From Mesorhizobium onobrychidis (GTDB lineage Bacteria; Pseudomonadota; Alphaproteobacteria; Rhizobiales; Rhizobiaceae): 64,000 nucleotides of DNA. Below the pieces are notes generated by a model, which was given only the letters and a program-made list of their open reading frames with translations, was not told the DNA's origin and searched no databases. Each line of letters begins with the position of its first letter. The first letter of the stretch is position 1. The position numbers and the translations under genes were made by a program. This document shows, piece after piece, positions 9,124 through 17,496 of this stretch. The stretch is from the NCBI RefSeq assembly GCF_024707545.1, contig NZ_CP062230.1, forward strand, positions 124,001-188,000, written 5' to 3'.

Positions 9124-9215
9124 GTCGGGTCGCCTCACGCATAGTTCAAAGGAGGTCGGTACCCCATGCTCGATGGGGCACCGACCAGGCTTCCGGTTGG
9201 AGCCTTGGGAGTCTG

Positions 9216-10865
9216 CTAGGCTGCCAGCCAGACTTTCTGCAAATCCATCTGGAAAGTCTGGTGGATTGCATAGTCCTGAACTTTTTTGTTCATGTGACCA
9301 AAGAGGCTTTGCCAGAACGGCTGGATGATGACCCCAGAATCCTGCAGCACATCTTCGATGTCCTGCATCAGTTCCTTCCGCTTGGCGGCATCGCTGACCG
9401 AGAACGCCTTCTTGAGCTTGGCGTCGAAGTCGGGATTTGCGTAAGCAGTCTCATTCCAAGCCTCGCCAGTGCGATAAGCCAGCGCTAGGACCTGAACCCC
9501 GAGCGGTCGCATGTACCAAACGGTCAGCGAATAGGGATACTTCGCCCAGTCGTTCCAGAAAGTCGAACCCGGAAGCACCGTGCGCTTGACCTTGATGCCG
9601 GCCTCTCGAAGCTGCGCCGCAATGGCGTCACCGGTGTTCTTCTGCCAGTCTTCGTCGATCGAAATCAGCTCATGCTCGAAGTCGGCATTTCCGGATTCAG
9701 CAATGAGTTTCTTCGCGCCCTCGACGTCCCGGCTTTTCTTAGGCAGGGCAAAATATTCCGGGTGGATCGGGCTGACGTGATGGTTTTCGCCGACCGTTCC
9801 CCGTCCTGCATAGCCGAGTTGAAGGACAGTGTTGTTGTCGACCGCCATCTGCAGCGCGTTACGGACCTTCTTGTTGTCATATGGTTTGTTGGTCGTGTTG
9901 GTGCGGCACACCAGCGTCGTTGCGGTGGCGACTTCCAATTTGACCACGTCCATCTTGTCCAGAATGTCGATGAAGTCAGCCGGCGTCTCCATACTGACGT
10001 CGATCTCACCGGAGTCGAAGGCAGCCACCGTTGCCTGGAAGTCGGTTCCATAGTCGACGAATTGCACGCCATCGAGCAGAGCTTCGCCGCCCCACCATTT
10101 GCCATTCTCTCGGCGTTTGACTTCAGCCTTGCTGCCGACAGAGTAGGATACCAGTTCGAATGCCCCGGTTCCGATCGGCTTCGCGACGGGGTCGGCGCCG
10201 CCGGCATCGAAACTGCGATGGACGATCAGTCCGGGATAGTCGGTGAAATTCGCGATGATGGCTATGTCCGGCTCGCTTAGCTTGAGGTTGACGGTATGAT
10301 CGTCGACCTTGACGATCGCCCCATCTCTCGCCTTGCCGGTCTTGGCATCGATCAGCCCCCCGACGCGCGCGGCCATCGAATTGCCGGAGACGCCCTTCTC
10401 GCACCAGCGGGTTATGTTGAGGACTACGTCATCGGCGTCGAAAGCATCGCCATTGTTCCAGGTCACACCCTTTCGGACATGGAAGACATATTCGGTGGCA
10501 TCCTCATTGACCTCCCAGCTTTCCAGCAGGACAGGTTCAAATGTGAATTCGTGCGTGTAGCGAACCAGCGGCTCGAGCCAGCAGCGAGAAATGTTGGCAA
10601 GTTCCACCCAGTCATAGGTACGTGGGTCTTTCTGCGCCTTGACGGGCATGGACACACGCAGGGTCCCGCCCTTCTTTGGCTCGGCGGCGCGTGCGGGCTG
10701 GGGCAATGCTACGCCAATCAAGCCGTAGGCCATCGCAGCCGAGGCGCCGAACGTGCTCGCAAGCGCGAGAAACTCGCGCCGGTCCATTTGTCCCGCTTTC
10801 ACGTCGCTCGCCATCTTTTCGATGGCAGCCGGAACGCGATTTCCATTGCTTCTGAAAAGTCCCAT
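9216..10865 (-). CDS. ABC transporter substrate-binding protein, family 5 (peptide/nickel type), Tat-exported
   Basis: This 549-residue protein starts at the ATG at 10865, directly after AGGGAGAAG. The signal region has a twin-arginine motif (RREFLAL) followed by a hydrophobic stretch ending PARAA, so it is folded before export by Tat. The mature part has the family 5 pattern: KGGTLRVSM near the N-terminus, the [21 protein letters not shown] motif typical of DppA/OppA-like receptors, and a C-terminal lobe ending in [10 protein letters not shown]. It should deliver a peptide, amine or opine-like ligand to an ABC importer, but no permease or ATPase gene is present nearby. It sits 92 bases upstream of the corrinoid-protein gene on the same strand. 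Confidence 0.88.
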   Translation of the reverse strand: MGLFRSNGNRVPAAIEKMASDVKAGQMDRREFLALASTFGASAAMAYGLIGVALPQPARAAEPKKGGTLRVSMPVKAQKDPRTYDWVELANISRCWLEPLVRYTHEFTFEPVLLESWEVNEDATEYVFHVRKGVTWNNGDAFDADDVVLNITRWCEKGVSGNSMAARVGGLIDAKTGKARDGAIVKVDDHTVNLKLSEPDIAIIANFTDYPGLIVHRSFDAGGADPVAKPIGTGAFELVSYSVGSKAEVKRRENGKWWGGEALLDGVQFVDYGTDFQATVAAFDSGEIDVSMETPADFIDILDKMDVVKLEVATATTLVCRTNTTNKPYDNKKVRNALQMAVDNNTVLQLGYAGRGTVGENHHVSPIHPEYFALPKKSRDVEGAKKLIAESGNADFEHELISIDEDWQKNTGDAIAAQLREAGIKVKRTVLPGSTFWNDWAKYPYSLTVWYMRPLGVQVLALAYRTGEAWNETAYANPDFDAKLKKAFSVSDAAKRKELMQDIEDVLQDSGVIIQPFWQSLFGHMNKKVQDYAIHQTFQMDLQKVWLAA

Positions 10866-10922
10866 TTTCTTCTCCCTTGTTAGTGTTCCCGATATTGATC
10901 TCATGGGCTCCTGGTCGGATGC

Positions 10923-11800
10923 CTCATCACCTCGGTCGGCCACCGCCGTAGATTGCTTGCGGCAATTGCCGCCCTCCGCGACGGCGCGGGTTCTGCGCCC
11001 GCCCGTTCTTCGCAAGCCTTCGCTGCGGTCGACGTCACGACCGTGGCAGCCCCAGACGCCGAGCGCCGCCAGCTGACAGTGATGTTTGTCGACCTGGTCG
11101 ACTCGACCGCGCTCGCGTCAAGGCTCGATCCCGAGGAGATGAGTGAACTTTTGCGGGCCTATCAGAGCGCCGTGGCGGCCGCAATTGCGCGCTACGAAGG
11201 GCACATCGCCAAATATATGGGCGACGGCGTGCTGGCCTATTTCGGTTATCCGCGAGCCCATGAAGACGAGGCGGAACGCGCAGTGCGGGCTGGCCTCGCC
11301 GCGGTCGAGGCCATTCACAGCCTTAAGCCAAAGTACGACCTGTCGTTGGAGGTCCGCGTCGGCATCGCAACAGGCGGCGTGGTGGTAGGAGAGCTTATCG
11401 GAGCCGGGGAGGCGCAGGAGAGGTCTGTCGTCGGCCAGACACCCAACCTGGCAGCACGGCTGCAGTCGCTGGCTGAGCCGAATAGCGTGGTGATCAGCCG
11501 GAACACGCGCCGCTTAGTCGGTGGTCTGTTCGAACTTGCCGACCTCGGCTCTCAGCATATCAAGGGCTTCGCCCAGCCAGTGCGTGCTTGGCGAGTGATC
11601 GGCGAAAGCCAAGCAGAGAGCCGCTTCGAGGCGCTGCACCCAGCCGCGCTCACACCGCTCGTTGGCCGCGAGGAGGAGCTGGCTCTGCTGCAGCGGCGAT
11701 GGGACGAGACGCGAGATGGCGAAGGGCAGGTTGTCTTGCTCTCAGGGGAACCGGGAATTGGCAAATCGCGCCTTACGCGCGCTCTACAGCAAAGATCGGA
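10923..11800 (+). pseudogene. SAM-cyclase-AAA regulator, broken at both ends
   Basis: This is a remnant of the same family as the intact gene at 25400-28753. In frame it starts inside the SAM domain ([18 protein letters not shown]), with a stop just upstream and no start codon for the missing half. It then has a complete class III nucleotide cyclase domain ([16 protein letters not shown] and MGDGVLAYFGYPRAHEDEAE hold the two metal-binding Asp residues). The AAA domain is cut shortly after Walker A (GEPGIGKSRLTRAL). From about 11795-11815 the DNA is the antisense of virB10, and the frame runs into non-homologous residues to a stop at 11900. All of the ATPase after Walker A and the TPR region are lost. 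The cyclase domain could still fold if expressed from the TTG at 10953. Confidence 0.85.
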
Positions 11801-12903
11801 CGAGAGCACCTACTGCGAAGATTTTCGGAGAGTGCCTGGTTCGCCATATCGGAGAAGGTTTGCGCGATGGTGTCACGCGCGAGCTCTTCGCCGCGCTTAG
11901 CATCATCCTTTTCGTCGCCGAAAGCTTCGTCGCTGCCATAGCCGGTCAGATAGCTTGCGCCGGCGCCGACGATCGAGAGAAGGACGGCTGATCCGAACCT
12001 CTCGCGCCACTTGTTGTCGACAATGCCGGTGAGGCCGGAGCGGCCGAGGCTATCCGTGCCGATGGAATTGAGGCGCACTGACACCCCATCGTCACGGATG
12101 AGGCGCGTCCAGATGACGAAGATGCGCTTTTGGCCCCTGACGACATCGGACTGATATTCGCCGATCAGCCGGGTTCCCGTCGGGATCAACACGCGCCTTC
12201 CGTCGAAGGAATAAACGTCCTGCGAGGTGATGGCGCGTATCTGTCCTGGCAAGTCGCTGACGATTGCCGTTTCGAGGATGCCTGGAATCAATGTTCCTTC
12301 CGGGATCATGGCGTCGATACGCTTGATCTGGCGTGCTGTCGCTGATCTGTCGGCCAAGTTCGCTGCTGCCGCCAGATATTTGCTGTTGCGGTCCTCGCCG
12401 GCGACACTCAGGCCTTCGCCTTCGTCACCGGCCAGCGTACCACCATCGGCCGCCGAACCCTTGTTGTCGAATACGACCATCGCCGACTTGTAGCGCTCCG
12501 GAAATTCTTCCGGCGGCGGTTCGGCGGCTTCGGGTGGCGGGGGAGCGGCAACTACAGGTGCCGGAGGTGGCGGCACGTTGAACGCTGTCGTGTCCGGCTT
12601 TTCTTCAGCGGGGGGCGGCGGTGGCGGCGGCAACGATATGATCTCACTGTCAGGAGCGGCCGGCGGCTCTTCGACATCACGAACGAAGGACGGGGGCCGG
12701 AACGTGGTGGTCCTGAATTCCTCGTCACCATCCAGCACGTCACGAGGCCTTTCCTGGGCACCGGCGAGAACGAAATAGGCCGCGACGGCACCGCCGAGCA
12801 GGAGTGCCGCGGCGCCCAGGACCTGGTTGCGTTTGGCATTCTTGTTGCTGACGTCCGTTTCGTCGGCCGAGAGCATCGCTTCTAGTTCGGGGGTGCGTTT
12901 CAT
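11773..12903 (-). CDS. virB10: T4SS core protein VirB10, C-terminally truncated
   Basis: VirB10 spans both membranes and, with VirB7 and VirB9, builds the outer-membrane core complex. This product has a short cytoplasmic N-terminus, one inner-membrane helix (about residues 28-46, VLGAAALLLGGAVAAYFVLAG) and a long proline-rich periplasmic linker (SLPPPPPPPAEE, VPPPPAPVVAAPPPPEAAEPPPEE). The conserved beta-barrel domain has LIPGILETAIVSDLPGQIRA and IPTGTRLIGEYQSDV. The normal last 45 or so residues, beginning after ALSENLR and usually containing the NQG and ARDLDF-type strands, are replaced by SRCSRPIFAVERA, which is antisense cyclase DNA. The loss probably disables core assembly. Its ATG overlaps the virB9 stop (ATGA). 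Confidence 0.88.
   Translation of the reverse strand: MKRTPELEAMLSADETDVSNKNAKRNQVLGAAALLLGGAVAAYFVLAGAQERPRDVLDGDEEFRTTTFRPPSFVRDVEEPPAAPDSEIISLPPPPPPPAEEKPDTTAFNVPPPPAPVVAAPPPPEAAEPPPEEFPERYKSAMVVFDNKGSAADGGTLAGDEGEGLSVAGEDRNSKYLAAAANLADRSATARQIKRIDAMIPEGTLIPGILETAIVSDLPGQIRAITSQDVYSFDGRRVLIPTGTRLIGEYQSDVVRGQKRIFVIWTRLIRDDGVSVRLNSIGTDSLGRSGLTGIVDNKWRERFGSAVLLSIVGAGASYLTGYGSDEAFGDEKDDAKRGEELARDTIAQTFSDMANQALSENLRSRCSRPIFAVERA
11790..11817. other. Recombination breakpoint joining truncated virB10 to truncated cyclase gene
   Basis: To the left the sequence matches the cyclase/AAA family up to ALQQR; to the right it is the antisense of virB10 up to ENLR. Both genes end within these roughly 28 bases, so one deletion or rearrangement removed the 3' parts of both. 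No insertion sequence, inverted repeat or integrase gene is present at the joint. Confidence 0.8.
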
Positions 12904-13712
12904 CAGTTGCCGCTCCTTCTGCGCTTGGACGCAACGCGATCGGGAGCTGGACCGAGGATATCGGGATCCGGTGCGCCAAAATCAGGCTTTCTCAGATTGA
13001 AAATGCACGTCCACTGGTTTCCGTCACGCAGCGTGTATTGGGTCGCCACGCCATCAATGACCAGATATTCCCCTTCCTTGCGGAAGTTGCGGAGCGTTTC
13101 CGAGAAATCGGAATTCACAGCGAATATTGCAGGCATGCGCCCGCTGAATTTGAAGAACGTCTTCTTCCCGTCGTCGAAAATCATGGACGGCTTGAGCGAC
13201 GGATCGCCGGAAAAAGAATAGTCGATATTGACGTTTGCCTTGTCGATGTTCGAGACATTGGGGTGAGAGGCGCGATGCTCGGCCTCTTTCCGTAGTGCGG
13301 CGTTCAGGTCGTTTTCCGGGTAGACGAACCTAACCCCAAAGACCTTCTTGCCGGCATCGGGCGCAAAATCGTTCAATTCGATGAAATAGATCCTCTTGGT
13401 GGTGACGACGTTCATGTTTGTTGCCACGTTTTTCGCGATGGGCTTCACAAACAGGATGTTGCCTTTCTCGGAGGGCGCGACCTGCCAGCTTTCGGTGTCG
13501 CCGAGCGAAATGGTCTCGAACTTCTCATCTTCATCGAAGATGATCATTGTTGAGATTCCATAGGTCGCGGCCACCTTCACCACGTTGTTTTGCTGATAGA
13601 CAACGCTCGTCACCCTCGCATCGAGGCTGCCTGGCCGAGGCGTTTGCGCCGCATGGGCGTGAGTCAGGATCGCGGCGCAGATCGCCGCCGAAATCAGGAG
13701 GCGTTTCATCAT
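12903..13712 (-). CDS. virB9: T4SS outer-membrane core protein VirB9
   Basis: VirB9 (269 aa) is the periplasmic subunit that binds VirB7 and VirB10. A signal peptide (MMKRLLISAAICAAILTHAHAAQ) is followed by the N-terminal domain with GNILFVKPIAKNVATNMNVVT and RIYFIELND, which matches the conserved VirB9/TraO pattern. The C-terminal domain ends with VIDGVATQYTLRDG. Length is usual for the family. The start overlaps the virB8 stop by 4 bases and the stop overlaps the virB10 start, so translation is coupled across the three genes. Confidence 0.95.
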   Translation of the reverse strand: MMKRLLISAAICAAILTHAHAAQTPRPGSLDARVTSVVYQQNNVVKVAATYGISTMIIFDEDEKFETISLGDTESWQVAPSEKGNILFVKPIAKNVATNMNVVTTKRIYFIELNDFAPDAGKKVFGVRFVYPENDLNAALRKEAEHRASHPNVSNIDKANVNIDYSFSGDPSLKPSMIFDDGKKTFFKFSGRMPAIFAVNSDFSETLRNFRKEGEYLVIDGVATQYTLRDGNQWTCIFNLRKPDFGAPDPDILGPAPDRVASKRRRSGN

Positions 13713-14404
13713 CCCTGAGCTCCTGGCGTCACGGTCTCTTGATCGCGACGATAGTTATAGACCTGGAAGCCTAGCGGGTTTTCGAAGCGCCACTCGTTTG
13801 TCACCGGCGTATCAGTGTAGCGGTAGCGCACGACGGAAATGTAGTGCCGGACGATCGAGTCCGTGTCGGTCTTTTCCGTCGTCGAGAAACGGACCAGCGC
13901 TGTGCTGGCGTTCGAAAACGTCACCGATTTGATCTCGACGAGGACGCGCTTGTTCTTCCCATAAACCTTCGCCGGATTGTTCGGGTTAGCGGCGCTATAG
14001 AGCTCTTGCAGCTCGCGGGCCGCGTCGCCTGTCGACAACAGTGCGGCGATGCCGAAATTTTCTTCTATGGCGAACGGATCATAGCCTTCGTGCGCGCGAA
14101 TATATCGTACGACGTTGGCCTGGGTGATTGCCTGCTGTTCGGTCAGGTTCGACGGCCTGGTCAGGCCCGTTTTGACCTCCATATAGCCGGTGTTCTTGTC
14201 GACCTCGACGATGTATGGCTCAAAGCTCTTTAACGGTACGAGCAGCACCAAAGCAGCAAGCGCCAGAAGCGTTGTCGCCCCGAAAATCGTTGTCACAAAC
14301 CACGCGAGCGCGCGCGAGCGCTTCGCCTTTTTGACGATCTCATTTTCCCAACGATCACCGTCCTGAAAATAACTCCTGAGAGCAACGTCCTTAGAATCTG
14401 CCAT
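13709..14404 (-). CDS. virB8: T4SS inner-membrane assembly protein VirB8
   Basis: This 231-residue protein has the standard VirB8 layout: a short cytoplasmic tail, one membrane helix (about residues 33-56, LAWFVTTIFGATTLLALAALVLLV), the conserved PLKSFEPYIVEVDKNTG segment, and an NTF2-like periplasmic domain ending GFQVYNYRRDQE. It nucleates the inner-membrane part of the channel and contacts VirB9 and VirB10. It lies 35 bases after virB6 and overlaps virB9. Confidence 0.95.
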   Translation of the reverse strand: MADSKDVALRSYFQDGDRWENEIVKKAKRSRALAWFVTTIFGATTLLALAALVLLVPLKSFEPYIVEVDKNTGYMEVKTGLTRPSNLTEQQAITQANVVRYIRAHEGYDPFAIEENFGIAALLSTGDAARELQELYSAANPNNPAKVYGKNKRVLVEIKSVTFSNASTALVRFSTTEKTDTDSIVRHYISVVRYRYTDTPVTNEWRFENPLGFQVYNYRRDQETVTPGAQG

Positions 14405-14439
14405 CTGGTCTAGCCCTTACTTCTTACGAACCAACAGCC

Positions 14440-15477
14440 TCAACGAGGCATGCTGTGGCTGCTTATCCGGTTCTGCATAGCCGCCTTTGCACCGTCTCCA
14501 CCGGATGTCATTGTGGGGCCGCCGTTGCCACGGAAGCGGGTGTAGAGGCTCTTGCCACCCTGGAAGCCGATCCTTGCGCCCTTGATGCCGGCCCGCGACA
14601 CGTCCATAGGCGCCGTCAAGCCGGTGTATCGACCAACCATTCTCGCAACGCTGCCGATACCGGCCGCCACTCCGCCGACTATCCCTTGTGCGAGGATCTG
14701 GATGTTGATCAGTACAAACGTGCCGGCGCAGCAAAGCAGAAGAAAGGCTGAAATATCGCTGAGCTGGAGCCGTCTTTGGTTCGCCGCGTTCGATACCTTC
14801 GTCAACTCAGGGTCCATGGCTGCGATCAAGAAAGCGGCAACGACATAAACGAAGAGCGGAATCAGCGCGTAGAGCAGAACCTGTTGAAACCATGAGACGC
14901 CCAGGTTCCGCGTTTGTTCAAAGAGCATGCAAGCGATGAAAATCGGCGCGGTTCCAATGAGGACCCACATCATCACCTTGGCGAGCAGCAAGATTGCGAG
15001 GGCAACGGCAATGAAGACGGCGACGCACAACATGATCAGGAAGCCGACCATTGAAGGGAGAACCGAAAAATACCCTGACTGTTCGGCAAATGCCGAAGCC
15101 GCTTCATTCGCTGTTTTCCAGATCATCGACAGGCCGTTCGTCGGCTCGGTGATACCTGTCCCGGTCGCCGTGAGGATGGCCCGCCCGACGTCTTCAGGGG
15201 TATTGTTGAGCCAGGAGTAAAAGAACGTGTTGAAATGGCTCCACTGGCTCACCAGTGTCAGGATCAGCAGCATGCGAACGACGCGACCGATGATTTCGCT
15301 GACACTGACGCGAGCAGTTCCCATAAAGAGCTGCAGGCCGTAATAGCCGACATAGGCCAGGAACATGACATTGAGCAGTGGAACGATCTCGCCGCCGACA
15401 ATTTCGTAGGCTCGTTCAGAAAAATTCGCCCCTGTCTGCTCTATCCTGTCCAGCAGTTCGCCCAAGAAATCCTGCAT
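14440..15477 (-). CDS. virB6: T4SS polytopic membrane protein VirB6
   Basis: The 345-residue product has five to seven hydrophobic helices, including LNVMFLAYVGYYGLQLFMG and LIMLCVAVFIAVALAILLLAKVMMWVLIGTAPIFIACML, the latter matching the conserved VirB6/TrbL segment with its invariant Trp. The C-terminus after the last helix (about residue 270 on) is Gly- and Arg-rich and ends KAAMQNRISSHSMPR. VirB6 forms part of the inner-membrane translocation pore. It starts 15 bases after the VirB7-like lipoprotein stop. Confidence 0.93.
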   Translation of the reverse strand: MQDFLGELLDRIEQTGANFSERAYEIVGGEIVPLLNVMFLAYVGYYGLQLFMGTARVSVSEIIGRVVRMLLILTLVSQWSHFNTFFYSWLNNTPEDVGRAILTATGTGITEPTNGLSMIWKTANEAASAFAEQSGYFSVLPSMVGFLIMLCVAVFIAVALAILLLAKVMMWVLIGTAPIFIACMLFEQTRNLGVSWFQQVLLYALIPLFVYVVAAFLIAAMDPELTKVSNAANQRRLQLSDISAFLLLCCAGTFVLINIQILAQGIVGGVAAGIGSVARMVGRYTGLTAPMDVSRAGIKGARIGFQGGKSLYTRFRGNGGPTMTSGGDGAKAAMQNRISSHSMPR

Positions 15478-15492
15478 TGCCGCCTAGCGTCC

Positions 15493-15708
15493 CTATTCCA
15501 CTTCGATCGCCTCGAAGGCCGCAGATGCATCGCCATTGACATGCATCATCGGTCCGCACTCGAGACGGGGATCCGGCGCATAAGACGTCAGGTTTGCCGG
15601 CCGCTTGCAGGGCGCGGTCTTCTCCTTGACCGTGCCGCAGCCGGAAAGAGCGGCCACGACCACGAAAAGCGTCGTCACTGTCGCTGTTTTTATCGGCTTA
15701 GTTCCCAC
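15493..15708 (-). CDS. virB7: VirB7-like T4SS lipoprotein
   Basis: This 71-residue protein has a lipoprotein signal with lipobox LSGC (acylated Cys24). The mature part has two further cysteines, one of which could form the VirB7-VirB9 disulfide known in Agrobacterium. The position between virB5 and virB6 and the overlap of 11 bases with virB5 fit the outer-membrane anchor of a VirB system. Short lipoproteins diverge quickly, so the name rests on position, size and lipobox, not on sequence identity. Confidence 0.75.
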   Translation of the reverse strand: MGTKPIKTATVTTLFVVVAALSGCGTVKEKTAPCKRPANLTSYAPDPRLECGPMMHVNGDASAAFEAIEVE

Positions 15709-16399
15709 TGTAGTTGAGCGCCTTTTTCGAGTTGGAGATATCGGTCAGACGCCGCTGATTGTCCGCCTGGAGAGACGAAACCGCGCCGTTCATCACACCG
15801 ATCAGTTCGTTGATCGTCAGGCCCGCTTGCACCTGAAGCTGCGTGTTTTGGTCGATCGAGCCCTTGATGTCCTGCGCCTGGCCGATCTGCTGGCCTGCCT
15901 GCTCAAAAGCACTTTTCCGCGTCTGGGCCGCCTGTTGCGACCCATTCACCAGTGCCGCGACACCAAGTACGGTGTTCACCAGCTCCTCGTAGGACTTATC
16001 GCCAGAGAACGTGCTGTTCGCTTGGCCAGAGAGACTTTTGACCAGTTGCAGACCATTGATGAACGTCGTGGCAACTTTGGCGATGTCCCCGCCCATGCCG
16101 CCGAAATTCGGCACACCGCCTTGGAGCAGGCTATCGAATGACGGCATCGACGAAACTGAAAAGCCATTGCCGACGGCCAGGTCCTGCATCTGGTTGGCAT
16201 CACTGCCGCGATCGCCTGTCACAGACTTCAAGGTCTGCTCGACGGTCGTGAGGATTTCCTTGTTCGTGCCGAGGATCTTGTCTGTGGTCGCGGCTGTCTG
16301 TTTCGCTACATCAAAGTTTGCTCCGTCAATCACAGGAACTTGTGCGGATGCGGCCGATGCAAGGACTATCACCGACGCAGAAATGATAAGGCGCTTCAT
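15698..16399 (-). CDS. virB5: T4SS minor pilus protein VirB5
   Basis: The start at 16399 follows GGGAGAATACC and opens a signal peptide (MKRLIISASVIVLASAASAQ). The mature 213-residue protein begins VPVIDGANFDVAKQ and is otherwise almost entirely helical and Gln/Ala/Ser-rich, as in VirB5/TraC proteins that cap the pilus and contact recipient cells. Frames reaching further upstream run into the preceding transglycosylase gene and are not needed. The mature N-terminus VPVIDGAN is shared with the transglycosylase encoded just upstream. Confidence 0.85.
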   Translation of the reverse strand: MKRLIISASVIVLASAASAQVPVIDGANFDVAKQTAATTDKILGTNKEILTTVEQTLKSVTGDRGSDANQMQDLAVGNGFSVSSMPSFDSLLQGGVPNFGGMGGDIAKVATTFINGLQLVKSLSGQANSTFSGDKSYEELVNTVLGVAALVNGSQQAAQTRKSAFEQAGQQIGQAQDIKGSIDQNTQLQVQAGLTINELIGVMNGAVSSLQADNQRRLTDISNSKKALNYSGN

Positions 16400-16410
16400 G
16401 GTATTCTCCC

Positions 16411-17496
16411 TCATTGTGGCTTCAACATCAGATTTACGTTGGCCGCGCGTTCGCGTTTCTGAACGCATGCTTTCTCCGTCGGGCTCCATTCGAGGCCTTC
16501 GCGCGGATCGCAGAGGCCGGCTGTCTCGCGCGGTTTTTTGTCCTCGTCCTTAAAATCTGAGGACTGCGAAGTGCCCGAGAGATTGCTTGCCGTGCTGGCG
16601 TTGCGAGAGTTGATCAGGTCGCCCATTGCCGTTCCCATGCGGATGACCTGATTCATCATTTCGAGATTGGCATTGCGGGCGCCGGAATTGTGATCCCAAC
16701 TGTCCTGGATCGTACCACTCTGCATCCCACCCAACTGCTGCAGCCACGAGGCAGCATTTCCGACGCTATCGGTCGCCGCTTGCGACGTCGCCATGGCGTT
16801 GATCGTTGAGTTCCGCATGCCGCTATAGGCAGTGTTGCCGCCACCGTAGTTGAGCGGGATGTTTGCCTGATCCGAGCCACCAAAGGCCGGAAGCCATCTT
16901 TGCGTGATGTTTTTTACGTAGCCCTGGGTCTCCTTGAACGGCGGAATGCCGCCGTATTTTTGGACGTTGCCGTGACCGGAATTGTAGGCCGCAAGGGCAA
17001 GGTTCACGTTGCCGTTGAAGCGCCTCAATTGCTGCCGGTAATATTTGGCGCCTCCGCGCAGGTTTTCCTCGATGTTGTGAGGGTTAACGCCGAGATCGGC
17101 AGCCGTGCCGGGCATGAGCTGTGCCAGGCCGATCGCGCCCACGCCTGACTTTGCACAAGGGTTGAAACGGCTTTCCTGGTACACAAGAGCGAGAAACTCG
17201 TTCTCGTTGATGCCTTCCTCTCGGGCGATACGCTTCACCAGACCGGCAATTTCCGGATTGGCGTTGGCAGCTGCTACCGGATCGTCTCGCCGGCCAGGCC
17301 GGTACACCGAGCAAGTGACGCTCTTGTTTACGGAAAAACGATCCTTGTCGACTTTTTCGATTTCGGTCGTCTTTTCGTCCCTCGTCGTACGCTCAGTCAG
17401 GTTCGCACCGTCGATAACGGGCACTCCTCCCGCCAATGCCGGCGCCGGTACGGCAAGCGCCGTCAACATCAGCCATAGAGCAGGATTATTCTCCAT
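16411..17496 (-). CDS. Second lytic transglycosylase of the T4SS operon, VirB5-like mature N-terminus
   Basis: This 361-residue exported protein cuts a hole in peptidoglycan for the secretion channel. After the signal peptide (about residues 1-22) comes VPVIDGANLTERT, the same opening as in VirB5. A transglycosylase SLT domain follows (about 82-210), with catalytic Glu108 in LVYQESRFNP and the signature GAIGLAQLMPGTAADLG, then AAYNSGHGNVQKYGGIPPF. The C-terminal 150 residues are Asn/Ser/Gln-rich and low in complexity. The start at 17496 overlaps the virB4 end by 11 bases. Having a transglycosylase between virB4 and virB5 in addition to one in the virB1 position is unusual. Confidence 0.88.
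   Translation of the reverse strand: MENNPALWLMLTALAVPAPALAGGVPVIDGANLTERTTRDEKTTEIEKVDKDRFSVNKSVTCSVYRPGRRDDPVAAANANPEIAGLVKRIAREEGINENEFLALVYQESRFNPCAKSGVGAIGLAQLMPGTAADLGVNPHNIEENLRGGAKYYRQQLRRFNGNVNLALAAYNSGHGNVQKYGGIPPFKETQGYVKNITQRWLPAFGGSDQANIPLNYGGGNTAYSGMRNSTINAMATSQAATDSVGNAASWLQQLGGMQSGTIQDSWDHNSGARNANLEMMNQVIRMGTAMGDLINSRNASTASNLSGTSQSSDFKDEDKKPRETAGLCDPREGLEWSPTEKACVQKRERAANVNLMLKPQ

Noticed and set aside
8671..9144. Plus-strand 157-aa frame rich in His/Asp/Val
   Set aside because: Antisense of the corrinoid protein, which has an intact DxHxxG motif.
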